39,646 bases of DNA from Verrucomicrobiota bacterium (GCA_016871535.1 VHCZ01000026.1:1-39646); one strand, 5' to 3'. Shown: positions 17,331 through 24,661, numbered from the stretch's first letter. The notes: generated from the letters alone by a model not told the origin. Made by a program: numbers and translations.

Positions 17331-17763
17331 TTGGTCCGTCCCCATTCCGATGCCTCGCGTCTTGGGCCTTCCCAATGAACCGGTCCGAGTCGGCTCAGGC
17401 GCCAATGCGCGATTTGCGAATCGTCGAGGCTTCTCAGGAACCGTCTCTTCGGACCGTGGCCTTTAGATTACTGATCAGACCGTGGGATGGACGACAAAGC
17501 TCGTAGCGCAGAGTTGCACTCTGCCGTATCGCAGAATTGTATTCTGCGGGGCGTCTCCCGATCCGAGCACGCTGGGACTTGCCGGCGCCCTGCCGATTGG
17601 AAATCGGCGATACCGCAGATTGAAAATCTGCGCTACGGTTCTCCGGTCGATCTGTCGTCAACGGGATCCCTGGCATCCGTGGTCCCAGAACATGTAATTC
17701 TTGGATTGAGCAGAACCGCAGAACCGGTTGATTCCCGACGACACAACTGATTGACTCTCCAGA
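17331..17763. other. 433-bp intergenic region with a 134-bp repeat
   Basis: No coding frame is supported. The region holds the hairpin-stack repeat at 17503-17636. Upstream of it, TTACTGATCAG occurs at about 17468, which also lies within the palindrome at the end of the MFS gene; this may be chance. No promoter could be assigned for the following gene. Confidence 0.5.
17503..17636. repeat. 134-bp hairpin-stack repeat, copy 1
   Basis: The ends are inverted repeats: GTAGCGCAGAGTTGCACTCTGC at the left, and at the right a sequence ending AATCTGCGCTAC. Inside are further small palindromes, CGCAGAATTGTATTCTGCG and GCCGATTGGAAATCGGC. A second copy of exactly the same length, with the same ends and inner hairpins in a different order, lies at 27815-27948. 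Confidence 0.8.
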
Positions 17764-18900
17764 ATGAAACACTCCGTTAGTCCTGCCTGGTTGGCCATCT
17801 CCTTCACGCTTTTTCTACGAACCCCATGCCCGACTTTTGGTCAATCTCCAGCGGGCGCGGAACAGGTGGTGCGCAAGACGGTCGTCAGCATCGTGAACGG
17901 CGCCTTCCACATCAATGGCCGACCCGCCTACGCGGGTCGCACGTGGAACGGCCACAAAATCGAAGGCCTGCTCATGAACTCGCGGATGGTGCAAGGCATC
18001 TTCGATGATTTGAATCCGGAGACCGCGCGCCAGTGGGCCTATCCCGACAAAGGCCAATGGGACGCCGAACGCAACACCCGCGAGTTCATCGCCGCCATGC
18101 CTGCCTGGCGCCGGCACGGGCTTCTTTGCTTCACCATCAATCTGCAGGGCGGTTCGCCCCAGGGTTACTCGCGGGACCAGCCGTGGCACAACTCCGCCAT
18201 CACTGAGGACGGCGCGCTGCGGCCCGATTTCATGCGCCGCCTGGAGCGCATCCTCAACCGGGCCGATGAACTGGGCATGGCCGTGATCCTCGGCTACTTT
18301 TACTTTGGTCAGGATCAACGCCTAAAGGATGAAGCCGCCGTGCTGCGCGCGACCGACGGCGCAACCCAGTGGCTCTTCGAGCGCGGCTACCGAAACGTGC
18401 TCGTCGAGATCAACAACGAGTGCAACGTCCGCTACGATCACGAGATTCTAAAGCCGGACCGCGTGCACGAATTGATCGAGCGCGTCAAAAAGGTTGCGCG
18501 TCAGGGCCGCCGCCTCTACGTCAGCACTTCCTACGGCGGAAACGCCGTGCCCAAGGAAAACGTCGTGCGCAGCGCGGATTTCCTGCTGTTGCATGGCAAC
18601 GGCGTGAGCAAACCCGAACGCATCGCGGAGATGGTCCGGCAGACCCGCGCTGTGCCCGGCTACCGCGGCCAGCCGATCTTGTTCAACGAAGACGACCACT
18701 TTGATTTCGACCAACCGCGCAACAACTTCATCGCCGCCGTGAGCGAATACGCGTCCTGGGGCTTCTTCGATTTCCGCATGAAAGGCGAGGGTTTCGACGA
18801 AGGCTACCAGAGCGTCCCGGTCAACTGGGGCATTTCCAGCGAGCGCAAGCGCGCTTTCTTCAAACTGCTTGGCGAGATGACGGGAACCAAGGCGGAGTAA
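17764..18900 (+). CDS. Secreted TIM-barrel protein, clan GH-A glycoside hydrolase-like
   Basis: 378 aa with an N-terminal signal peptide (residues 1-26, ending TFGQS). The body reads like a GH5-type barrel of clan GH-A: VSIVNGAFHINGRPAYAG at the start (typical of exported glycosidases), GLLCFTINLQGG, AVILGYFYFGQ, then NVLVEINNECN with Glu219 after strand 4 (possible acid/base), and PILFNEDDH with Glu309 after strand 7 (possible nucleophile). The substrate is unknown. The NE(x) spacing fits a catalytic enzyme rather than a binding protein, but family membership was judged by eye only. It stands alone between a repeat region and pyruvate kinase. Confidence 0.75.
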   Translation: MKHSVSPAWLAISFTLFLRTPCPTFGQSPAGAEQVVRKTVVSIVNGAFHINGRPAYAGRTWNGHKIEGLLMNSRMVQGIFDDLNPETARQWAYPDKGQWDAERNTREFIAAMPAWRRHGLLCFTINLQGGSPQGYSRDQPWHNSAITEDGALRPDFMRRLERILNRADELGMAVILGYFYFGQDQRLKDEAAVLRATDGATQWLFERGYRNVLVEINNECNVRYDHEILKPDRVHELIERVKKVARQGRRLYVSTSYGGNAVPKENVVRSADFLLLHGNGVSKPERIAEMVRQTRAVPGYRGQPILFNEDDHFDFDQPRNNFIAAVSEYASWGFFDFRMKGEGFDEGYQSVPVNWGISSERKRAFFKLLGEMTGTKAE

Positions 18901-18945
18901 CGCAGATTCTCAAGTCCCCTTTTCTTCGCTTCGGCCACTTCGCGT

Positions 18946-20352
18946 ATGCGCAAGACCAAGATCATCGCCACGCTCGGCCCGGCCACTGAATCCCCCGAAG
19001 TGATCGGCCAGCTTATCGACGCCGGGATGAACATCGCCCGGCTCAACATGTCGCACGCGACGCATTCCTGGGTCAGAAAGATCGTCAAGATCATCCGAAC
19101 CGAAGCGGCGGCGAGGAACCAATGCGTCGGCATTCTCATGGACACGCAAGGCCCCGCCATCCGCACCGGAGATTTGCCGGCGGCCCTGGACCTTAAGCCT
19201 GGCCAAAAATTCACGCTTACCGTGCGCGGCGAAAAAAGCGAGGAACTGCACTCGGTCGATGTCAATTACGAGAATTTCGTGAACGACATCAGCGTCGATG
19301 ACGTGGTGTTGATCGACAACGGCGCCATCGAGATGAAGGTTCTCACCAAGTTCGCCAACAGAATTGAGTGTGAAGTGCTGACGCCCGGCACACTCGGCAG
19401 TCGGAGGCACATCAACTTGCCCGGCGTCAAAGTCAGCTTGCCCGCGCTGACCGCGAAGGATCTGGCGGACGTCGCGGCGGGCCTGGACGTCGGCGTGGAT
19501 TTCCTGGCCCTGTCCTTCGTCCGCGAAGCCAAGGACCTCCAGCAATTGCGCGCCGTGATCGAACCGGCCGCCCGCCGCCCGCTCGTCATCGCCAAGATCG
19601 AAGACCAGCAAGCGGTGCAGAATCTCGACGAAATCATTCGCGAGGCGGATGCGGTCATGGTCGCGCGCGGGGATTTGGGCATCGAGTGCCCTTACGAGGA
19701 GCTTCCGATCATCCAGCGCAAGGCCGTCAAAACTTGCCTTCGCGTGGGGCGGCCCGTCATCGTCGCGACGCACATGCTGGAAAGCATGATCGAAAACCCT
19801 TCCCCGACTCGCGCAGAAATCACCGACGTCGCCAACGCCGTGTTCGAGCAATCGGACGCGATCATGCTGAGCGGAGAGACGACCGTTGGCAAATATCCGC
19901 TGCGCTGCGTTGAAGTCTTTGACCGCATCGCGCGGCGCATCGAACGAAGCGGCGGCGCCAATTATCAGGACAAAGCCGAACTCACCACCGCGCGCCAGAA
20001 AATGGTGAAGAGCGCGGTGGTCATGGCCAACGAACTGAAGGCTGAAGCGATTCTCGTGTTCACGCTGCACGGCAACATGGCGCGTTACACGTCCTGGATG
20101 CGGCCGCGCCATTCCCGTATTTACGCGGTTTGCGAGCGCGAGGCCGTCGCCTTGTCCCTCGCCATCAACTGGGGCGTCACTCCTTTCGTCGTCCCGTTCG
20201 ATCACGTCGATCCGGCGGAAACGATGAGCCACGCGATTCAGACGCTGGTGGGTCATGGGTGCCTGCAGAAAGGCAATACCATCGTCATTGTGGGCGCCGT
20301 CGAGGCCGACGACCGGATTGTGGACGCCCTGCAGATGCGCGTCATCGAATGA
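18946..20352 (+). CDS. pyk: Pyruvate kinase
   Basis: 468 aa. It catalyses phosphoenolpyruvate + ADP to pyruvate + ATP, the last step of glycolysis, in the cytoplasm. Family motifs are all present: TKIIATLGPATESP at the N-terminus, ARLNMSHATH (substrate Arg, Asn, Ser), MDTQGPAIRTG, VIAKIEDQQAV with the catalytic lysine, MVARGDLGIE (metal), and the signature HMLESMIENPSPTRAEITDV, where His replaces the common Gln. The C-terminal domain (about 340-468) is complete. Start ATG 18946 gives MRKTKIIAT, matching family starts. Length is normal (about 470). It is 45 bases after the GH-like gene, in the same direction. Confidence 0.97.
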   Translation: MRKTKIIATLGPATESPEVIGQLIDAGMNIARLNMSHATHSWVRKIVKIIRTEAAARNQCVGILMDTQGPAIRTGDLPAALDLKPGQKFTLTVRGEKSEELHSVDVNYENFVNDISVDDVVLIDNGAIEMKVLTKFANRIECEVLTPGTLGSRRHINLPGVKVSLPALTAKDLADVAAGLDVGVDFLALSFVREAKDLQQLRAVIEPAARRPLVIAKIEDQQAVQNLDEIIREADAVMVARGDLGIECPYEELPIIQRKAVKTCLRVGRPVIVATHMLESMIENPSPTRAEITDVANAVFEQSDAIMLSGETTVGKYPLRCVEVFDRIARRIERSGGANYQDKAELTTARQKMVKSAVVMANELKAEAILVFTLHGNMARYTSWMRPRHSRIYAVCEREAVALSLAINWGVTPFVVPFDHVDPAETMSHAIQTLVGHGCLQKGNTIVIVGAVEADDRIVDALQMRVIE

Positions 20353-20361
20353 AACCGTCGC

Positions 20362-20502
20362 ATGAGTGGCCACACCTTCCACGGCGGCGTCATCGAAGGT
20401 TTCAAGGGCCGTCCCTGGAACGCCCGGCAGCGCCACCAATTGTTTTCCTGGATGCGCGCGTGGAAGCTGAACAGATTTCAGCAGTTCCTGCCGATGACTT
20501 GA
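20362..20502 (+). pseudogene. N-terminal fragment of a GH84-type beta-N-acetylglucosaminidase
   Basis: A 46-residue ORF starting ATG 20362 contains GGVIEGFKGRPWNARQRHQ then LFSWMRAWKLN. This matches the start of the GH84 (O-GlcNAcase/hyaluronidase-like) catalytic domain, whose hallmark is GVIEGFYGxPW followed by a helix and an N-x-Y-x-Y-A-P-K-D-D strand. Here the sequence diverges straight after KLNRFQQFL and stops at 20502, so the catalytic aspartates are missing. GH84 proteins are usually longer than 400 aa. This is a truncated remnant placed 9 bases after pyruvate kinase. Confidence 0.65.
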
Positions 20503-20561
20503 TGCCGGTCAAGGCGAAGTGGCGGAGCGGCCTTATTTTAGGCAGGGTAGAACACAGCGAT

Positions 20562-20705
20562 ATGAAACTGCTCCCCTCACGGGCTCTCTGCCTCCTTTTG
20601 TGCTCCGCGGCGCCGGGCTTGATTTTGGAAGATGGGGAGTGGACAAGCGCGCCGGACATGCGCTCCGATCCGAGTTTCCTTAGTCGAGGGTGTTATCATG
20701 GCTGA
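20562..20705 (+). CDS. Doubtful 47-aa ORF with signal-like start
   Basis: It begins MKLLPSRALCLLLCSAAPG, which looks like a signal peptide or lipoprotein leader, but continues with unremarkable sequence to a stop at 20705. It lies among gene fragments and may be the start of a lost secreted protein. I recognise no family. Possible alternatives are a chance ORF or a decayed gene start. Confidence 0.2.
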   Translation: MKLLPSRALCLLLCSAAPGLILEDGEWTSAPDMRSDPSFLSRGCYHG

Positions 20706-20716
20706 GTTTGATCTAG

Positions 20717-21388
20717 ATCACCGTCACGGCGATTGTCGGAGGGTTGGCCTCAACGACGGCTTACACGGGGGGCGTGTCGAAGCTCGTCGCCGAATCGCCG
20801 CAAGCGGCGCTGCCATTGGCGGGCGCGGCGCTGCTGGCCAATTCAATCCAATATCCCCGGTTGCTGCTCATCGTCGCCTTTATCAGTCCGGCCCTCGCGC
20901 AGGCGGCGCTGTTGCCGCTCTGGGCGATGATGCTGGCCGGGTTGGTGTCGTCAGCGATTCTGGTCCGGCCGGGAGCAGGCGCCGCGGCCCGAGACACGTC
21001 GGCTGGATTCAAGAACCCGCTGACGCTGGGTCCGGCGCTCAAATTCGGCGTGGTGTTCACAGGAATCTTGTTTTTGACCCGCGCGGGGAGTTACTTCTTT
21101 GGCCAGATCGGCCAACTGATCACGTCGGCGCTGGGCGGGTTGATCGATACGGATGCGGTTTTGCTTTCGCTCGCGGCGTCATTCGGTGAGAACAAAACCG
21201 CGGCGCATGACGCGGTGCTCTGCATCATTCTCGCGGCCGCCGCCAATGCCGTGCTGAAATCGGGGCTGGCCTACTTGAGCCGGCAACCCGCGTTTTACCT
21301 TCGGTTGATGGCCGGTTTCGCCGTGATCGTTGCCACGGGCCTTGTTGTCTTCTTCGTATTTGGTACCCGTCCGATCCTGGCTTTCTGA
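20717..21388 (+). pseudogene. C-terminal half of a MgtC/DUF4010-type membrane protein
   Basis: The open frame starts directly after a TAG at 20714 and encodes ITVTAIVGGLASTTAYTGGV, then LLANSIQYPRLLLIVAFISP and several hydrophobic helices ending GTRPILAF. This matches the DUF4010 domain found at the C-terminus of MgtC/SapB-like proteins (usually about 400-430 aa). The N-terminal MgtC half is absent and there is no good start: only TTG 20744 or an ATT are in frame. It is either a 5'-truncated remnant or, less likely, a shortened protein of about 214 aa from TTG 20744. It belongs to a run of fragments between pyruvate kinase and the SIS gene. Confidence 0.65.
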
Positions 21389-21427
21389 CAACGCAAGGAG
21401 AGTTCAGAGAAGCAACGTGCTACCCGG

Positions 21428-21502
21428 TGAAGGTAGGGCGAGTGTCCTCACGAGCCAATTCCTATCGATGAACGGCTCGGCGGGAGTCTCGCCCCACCTT
21501 CA
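21428..21502. repeat. 75-bp inverted repeat (TGAAGGTAGGGCGAG)
   Basis: A left arm of 29 bases (21428-21456, starting TGAAGGTAGGGCGAG) pairs imperfectly with a right arm (21474-21502, ending TCGCCCCACCTTCA). The right arm recurs alone at 22396-22421 downstream of the next gene. Confidence 0.7.
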
Positions 21503-21610
21503 CCGATTTTTCCGCACGGGGTTTTCCGGTTGCGTTCGGCCTCGCGCTTCGCGTTGAATCACCCGGCGACATTCTGTGGTGATGCGCCGAACCTATCTCG
21601 GAAAACGCTT

Positions 21611-22345
21611 ATGAAGACAATGAACCGTTACTTCGACACGGTCCTGGCCCAACTGGAGCAACTGCGCCGTTCCGAGTGGTGCAAGATCGAGCAAGCCGCG
21701 GCCTGGGTAGGAGAGGCCCTCGCAAACGATCACTGGCTCTACGCGTTTGGCACCGGGCATTCGCACGCGTTGGCCGAGGAAATTTTCTTCCGCGCCGGCG
21801 GCCTGGTTCGGGGCGTGCCCGTGCTGGATCCCAAATTGATGCTTCATGAAAATGCAATCGAGGCGACGTGGCAGGAGCGGAAGGAAGGTTACGCCGCGCA
21901 ATTGCTCGCGCTGTATCCTATCGCGCGCGGCGATGCATTGATCATCGCTTCCAATTCAGGGCGCAACGCCGTCCCCATCGAGATGGCCCTGGAAGCGCGC
22001 GCCCGTGGTCTCAAAGTCATCGCCATCGCCAGCCTGGCTCACGGCCGCCAATGGCCGTCGCGTCATCCCTCGGGCAAGTCGCTCGCCGACGTGGCGGACC
22101 TCGCCATAGACAACTGCGCGGCGTCGGGCGATGCCTGCCTTGAATTGCCCGGCATGCCTTCGCGGGTTGGCCCCACGTCCACAGTGACGGGCGCGTTGAT
22201 CGTGAATGCGATCATCGTCCAGGGAATTGAAAACGCGCTGCAACAGGGCGCCGCCCCGGAGATTTACATCAGCAGCAACAGCGATGGGGACGAGCACAAT
22301 GAGAAACTGCTTTCCAAATACAAAAGCCGCGTTCGGCATCTTTGA
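21611..22345 (+). CDS. SIS-domain sugar-phosphate-binding protein (COG4821 type)
   Basis: 244 aa, matching the UPF0309/COG4821 group of SIS (sugar isomerase) proteins. Sugar-phosphate-binding loops are visible: AFGTGHSHALAEEIFFRAGG (residues 39-58), IIASNSGRNAVPIEMALEA (Ser-rich loop binding phosphate), and MPSRVGPTSTVTGALIVNAI near the C-terminus. The group is thought to bind or isomerise phosphorylated amino sugars, but its substrate is not settled. ATG 21611 is chosen; the frame is open 81 bases further upstream but that part follows a repeat and lacks family sequence. It is cytoplasmic, with repeats on both sides, so probably monocistronic. Confidence 0.9.
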   Translation: MKTMNRYFDTVLAQLEQLRRSEWCKIEQAAAWVGEALANDHWLYAFGTGHSHALAEEIFFRAGGLVRGVPVLDPKLMLHENAIEATWQERKEGYAAQLLALYPIARGDALIIASNSGRNAVPIEMALEARARGLKVIAIASLAHGRQWPSRHPSGKSLADVADLAIDNCAASGDACLELPGMPSRVGPTSTVTGALIVNAIIVQGIENALQQGAAPEIYISSNSDGDEHNEKLLSKYKSRVRHL

Positions 22346-22395
22346 AATCGTGGGCGGCGTTAGCAGTCGCAACCCCCATTTCTAACGTCTGAACT

Positions 22396-22421
22396 GCTCG
22401 GCAGGAGTCTCGCCCCACCTT
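22396..22421. repeat. Solo arm of the GCTCGGCRGGAGTCTCGCC repeat
   Basis: GCTCGGCAGGAGTCTCGCC plus CCACCTT is almost identical to the right arm of the repeat at 21428-21502, but no partner arm is present nearby. It looks like half an element left behind or truncated. Confidence 0.6.
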
Positions 22422-22451
22422 GATCGAGGGTTACCCCACGGCTGATTCAAG

Positions 22452-22530
22452 AAGGAGCCCGGGCAGTTTGCCCGCGCGGGCTGCCTGAAGATCTCGAAGA
22501 AAGCCGGCGGGCAGCCTGCCCGCGCTCCTT
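22452..22530. repeat. Palindromic GGAGC-CGGGCAG repeat
   Basis: The left side AAGGAGCCCGGGCAGTTTGC and the right side GCAGCCTGCCCGCGCTCCTT are inverted copies, with a short spacer. It has the same architecture as the repeat at 7248-7317, with GGGCAG in place of GGACAG, so both strands of the arm changed together. Confidence 0.7.
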
Positions 22531-22593
22531 TCGCCAGATTCTTGACTCAGCGGTCGGGTTATTCCGGGTTATTCGAAGAACCTTTTCTCAGAT

Positions 22594-22621
22594 TTGACTC
22601 TCGCACTCCCTTTGCTAAAGT
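22594..22621 (+). promoter_or_regulatory. Possible sigma-70-like promoter for the pseudopilin gene
   Basis: TTGACT (22594-22599) and TAAAGT (22616-22621) are separated by 16 bases, about 100 bases before the pilin ATG. The -10 box overlaps one of the CCCTTTGC(T) copies. Assignment is by consensus only. Confidence 0.35.
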
Positions 22622-22689
22622 GGTGATAGCGGTCAGCAAAGGGCAATTCGTGAACAGCAAAGTCGTACTAATATTAACCCGCCCTTTGC
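22608..22689. promoter_or_regulatory. Repeated CCCTTTGC boxes upstream of the pseudopilin gene
   Basis: CCCTTTGCT at 22608-22616 is inverted at 22635-22643 (AGCAAAGGG) and occurs again directly at 22682-22689. GTGAAC/GTTCAC also pair across the second and third copies. The first copy overlaps the proposed -10 box. The arrangement could be an operator for a dimeric regulator or alternative hairpins in the leader transcript. Confidence 0.35.
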
Positions 22690-22719
22690 GATGTTCACGC
22701 CGCGAATGAAAGGCTAGCT

Positions 22720-23070
22720 ATGCAAATCAAGAATCATCGTAAGGGGGGCTTCACCCTGGTGGAAATCATGATCGTCGTGGCCATTATCGGCCTCTTGGCG
22801 GCCATCGCCATTCCCAACTTCGTGAAAGCGCGCACCACAGCCCAGAAGAACGCCTGTATTCAGAACCTGAAACAGATCGACAGCGCGAAGGAACAATGGG
22901 CGCTGGAAAACAAGAAGACCGAAGGCACTTCGACCGCCGGCTCTGAGAGCGCCATCAACGCGTTCATGAAGAGCGCCCCGGCGTGCCCCGGCAGCGGCAG
23001 CTACACTTACAATGCCGTCGGAACTTCTCCGTCCTGCAGTCTGAGCGCGTCCAACGGACATACGCTCTAA
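22720..23070 (+). CDS. Type II secretion pseudopilin / type IV pilin-like protein
   Basis: 116 aa. The N-terminus is a class III signal: MQIKNHRKGG followed by FTLVEIMIVVAIIGLLAAIA, to be cut by prepilin peptidase between Gly10 and Phe11, with the conserved Glu at mature position 5. The globular part is short (about 70 residues) with two cysteines that could form a disulfide. This resembles the many small GspG/PulG-like proteins of Verrucomicrobia, which often occur as orphan genes. It is probably inserted in the inner membrane and assembled in a secretion pseudopilus, though no other secretion gene is nearby. AAAGG lies about 7 bases before the ATG. Confidence 0.93.
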   Translation: MQIKNHRKGGFTLVEIMIVVAIIGLLAAIAIPNFVKARTTAQKNACIQNLKQIDSAKEQWALENKKTEGTSTAGSESAINAFMKSAPACPGSGSYTYNAVGTSPSCSLSASNGHTL

Positions 23071-23206
23071 AGGTTTGTTGAGCGAACTTGGAAAGGCTTG
23101 AGGATCGTCATCGTATTTATGCCCATGACCACTTAGCCCTTTCAAATTCGGCCTGAGCCACACGGTGAAAGCGCCAGACCTGGCCGGTCTGTTTGGATAC
23201 CCGCTT

Positions 23207-23524
23207 GCGCTGGCAGAAGTGGAAGCGGAACGGAACAGCGAATCCCTCAACCTCATGGTCTTCCTCGAACCAGTAACCGAACAGGCGCAGCGTCACTTCC
23301 GACGCACCGGGGAAACCTTCGGTCCGCCACTTGTCCACCGCCTTCCGCAGCTTGGCAATCAACAGCAGCTTGCTCGGCCGCCGGCCGGACTTGTCCACAC
23401 TCCAACCGGTCTCGGACTTCGCATCCTTGACCAGAAACGAATCCGGCTTCAGCCAGGGACACCGGCCTGGAATCTCCGGCAGGTCTTTGTCGTAAGCGAT
23501 GATGCTGGCGGCCGTACCGGCAAC
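23207..23524 (-). pseudogene. N-terminal fragment of a type III restriction (Res) helicase
   Basis: Immediately after the HepT stop, the same frame continues without a start as YDKDLPEIPGRCPWLKPDSF, then RRPSKLLLIAKLRKAVDKW and RLFGYWFEEDHEVEGF...FHFCQR. I recognise this as the N-terminal region of type III restriction-type Res/DEAD-box proteins, whose sequence normally goes on REAIETL into the helicase core. Here it diverges right after FCQR (23207) and stops at 23117. Helicase and nuclease domains are absent, so this is a remnant of a large defence gene. No matching mod gene is in the window. Confidence 0.6.
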
Positions 23525-23872
23525 TCAGGGCTCGACTTCGGCCAGCAACGCACGCACCTGGCCTCGCAAACGCGGCACGTCTGTTTGAATGATGTGCCAC
23601 ACTCGGTCGTGGTCCACGGCGTCATAGCCGTGAATCAGAATGTTTCGAAAGCCTACGATCGCCCGATGCTCCGGAATGCGAGCCGCCGTGGCCTCATCGA
23701 CCTTGTGGATTCGGTTCAACGCCTCCCCGATGATCTCGAAGTTCCGCTCGACCGCCGACCGAAGCAGGCGATCGGCTTCATACTCCGCAAGGGAACGTCC
23801 ACGTGTCGCGCTCTCGATCAGTTCGCACCCATCGAGAATGTCATGAAGCCATTTGGGGCATTTGGGATGCAT
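23525..23872 (-). CDS. hepT: HepT-type HEPN toxin (DUF86)
   Basis: A 115-aa HEPN-domain RNase of the HepT/DUF86 family. The catalytic motif RX4HXY is intact: R76-NILI-H81-G-Y83. In studied HepT/MntA pairs the toxin cleaves RNA and is silenced by the partner, which attaches AMP to the tyrosine of this motif; the presence of that tyrosine suggests the same control here. The remainder is helical (LLRSAVERNFEIIGEALNRI is typical). The start overlaps the 3' end of the MntA-like gene by 32 bases, so the two are translated as a unit with antitoxin first. The gene ends at a TGA fused to a restriction-helicase remnant. Confidence 0.92.
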   Translation of the reverse strand: MHPKCPKWLHDILDGCELIESATRGRSLAEYEADRLLRSAVERNFEIIGEALNRIHKVDEATAARIPEHRAIVGFRNILIHGYDAVDHDRVWHIIQTDVPRLRGQVRALLAEVEP

Positions 23873-24176
23873 CGTAAACCACCCGGCGAGTCTTGGCGGC
23901 CTCGCGGCGAAACCAAGGATTGCGCAGCGCGGAGCCCATCACAATGTCCACCGGACGACCCAACAGTTGCGTCAGCGCCTCCTTCAGTTCCAAAAATCGC
24001 GCAAGCCAGGGACCGAGGTCCGATCCCGGCGGGAACTCCACCAGGAAATCGAGGTCGCTCCGATTGGGGTCGAAATCATCCGTGCACGCCGAACCAAATG
24101 ATTCCAGCCGGCTGACTCCATAACGTCGGCAAACTGCCGCAATGGCATCGATCTTCTCCTGGCTCAACGGGTTCAT
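23841..24176 (-). CDS. mntA: MntA-type minimal nucleotidyltransferase antitoxin
   Basis: A 111-aa minimal nucleotidyltransferase. The active-site pattern GSX10-12DXD is present as G28-S29 and D41-L-D43 (FGSACTDDFDPNRSDLDFLV), and a later acidic residue in RPVDIVMGS completes the metal site. In characterised systems this protein transfers AMP to the HepT tyrosine and so blocks the toxin. The ATG at 24176 gives the normal family start (MNPLSQEKIDAI). It precedes and overlaps hepT. Upstream lies a repeat at 24190, and no clear promoter was found. Confidence 0.92.
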   Translation of the reverse strand: MNPLSQEKIDAIAAVCRRYGVSRLESFGSACTDDFDPNRSDLDFLVEFPPGSDLGPWLARFLELKEALTQLLGRPVDIVMGSALRNPWFRREAAKTRRVVYDASQMPQMAS

Positions 24177-24185
24177 TTCACGTTC

Positions 24186-24494
24186 TTAGGGTCTGTGCAA
24201 AAATAAATTCCGGTTTTGCTGGAGGTGATTTCGCTTTCTGGCAAGGCACGACGAAGGAGCATAGCCAGGGCTCTGCGACTGAGGAGAAACGAAGCCAGAA
24301 AGCGAAATCGCCCCAGCCCTCCGGGGCGGGGCGGCGCCTGGCGGGTGTAGTGTCTGGAGCCATGACAACTCAACCGGTTCCCGCTCGAAAGCCATCGACA
24401 AAGCAACCTGACGCGGAATGCGCTCCCAGCGAATCCGCTCGCGTGCCTCGGAGGACAACTGCCGCCAACGTTGGATGGTTTCTGTCCAGTTCAT
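24186..24494 (-). CDS. Small protein with repeat-derived C-terminus
   Basis: 102 aa from ATG 24494. The first ~50 residues (MNWTETIQRWRQLSSEARER, then IPRQVALSMAFEREPV) read as a genuine small helical protein, which I associate with short uncharacterised verrucomicrobial proteins. From about residue 47 the frame runs into the repeat at 24190-24358 and reads through it (LHPPGAAPPRRAGAIS, QSQSPGYAPSSCLARKR) to a stop at 24186. So the original C-terminus was probably replaced when the repeat arrived. Function unknown; it may be non-functional. Confidence 0.4.
   Translation of the reverse strand: MNWTETIQRWRQLSSEARERIRWERIPRQVALSMAFEREPVELSWLQTLHPPGAAPPRRAGAISLSGFVSPQSQSPGYAPSSCLARKRNHLQQNRNLFLHRP
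24190..24358. repeat. Hairpin element with conserved core, copy 1
   Basis: The arms GATTTCGCTTTCTGGC (24227-24242) and GCCAGAAAGCGAAATC (24294-24309) are perfect complements around a 51-base core that begins AAGGCACGACGAAGGAGCAT and ends CGACTGAGGAGAAACGAA. The same core with wholly different arms occurs at 37575-37627 and, inverted and diverged, at 37682-37737. After the right arm comes CCCTCCGGGGCGG, similar to CCCTTCGGGCCG after the first copy in the other element. The outer limits of this copy are approximate. Confidence 0.7.
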
Positions 24495-24543
24495 CGCACG
24501 GTAAGATAGCCGCCATTCCACGCCCGGCCAAGCGCGAATCCAG

Positions 24544-24661
24544 AGCGTCGGACCGCGGGCGTCCCCGCCCGCAGCGCTTCCGCCAACACGACGGCGCGGT
24601 GGAATTCCGAACGCTACGTGGAAGTCCGAGTTGCTGCGGACGAGGACGTCCGCGCTCCGAG
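24544..24661. repeat. Diverged palindromic repeat (GCGGGCG / GCGGACG)
   Basis: The left side GACCGCGGGCGTCCCCGCCC and the right side GGACGAGGACGTCCGCGCTCC are small palindromes facing each other across about 60 bases. The outer ends (CGTCGGACCGCGG and CCGCGC-TCCGA) resemble the GGAGCGCGG repeats at 7248 and 22452. Confidence 0.5.

Larger units (their letters stand above)
22346..22719. other. 374-bp intergenic region before the pseudopilin gene
   Basis: It has no coding frame. It contains a solo repeat arm (22396-22421), a palindromic repeat (22452-22530), a possible promoter (22594-22621) and three copies of CCCTTTGC in direct and inverted order between 22608 and 22689. Confidence 0.6.

Noticed and set aside
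14579-20439. Long open frames on the minus strand opposite the DUF1501 gene (504 aa, 14579-16093) and opposite pyruvate kinase (509 aa, 18910-20439)
   Set aside because: These are antisense shadows in a GC-rich genome. They lack protein-like motifs, while the plus-strand frames show clear families.
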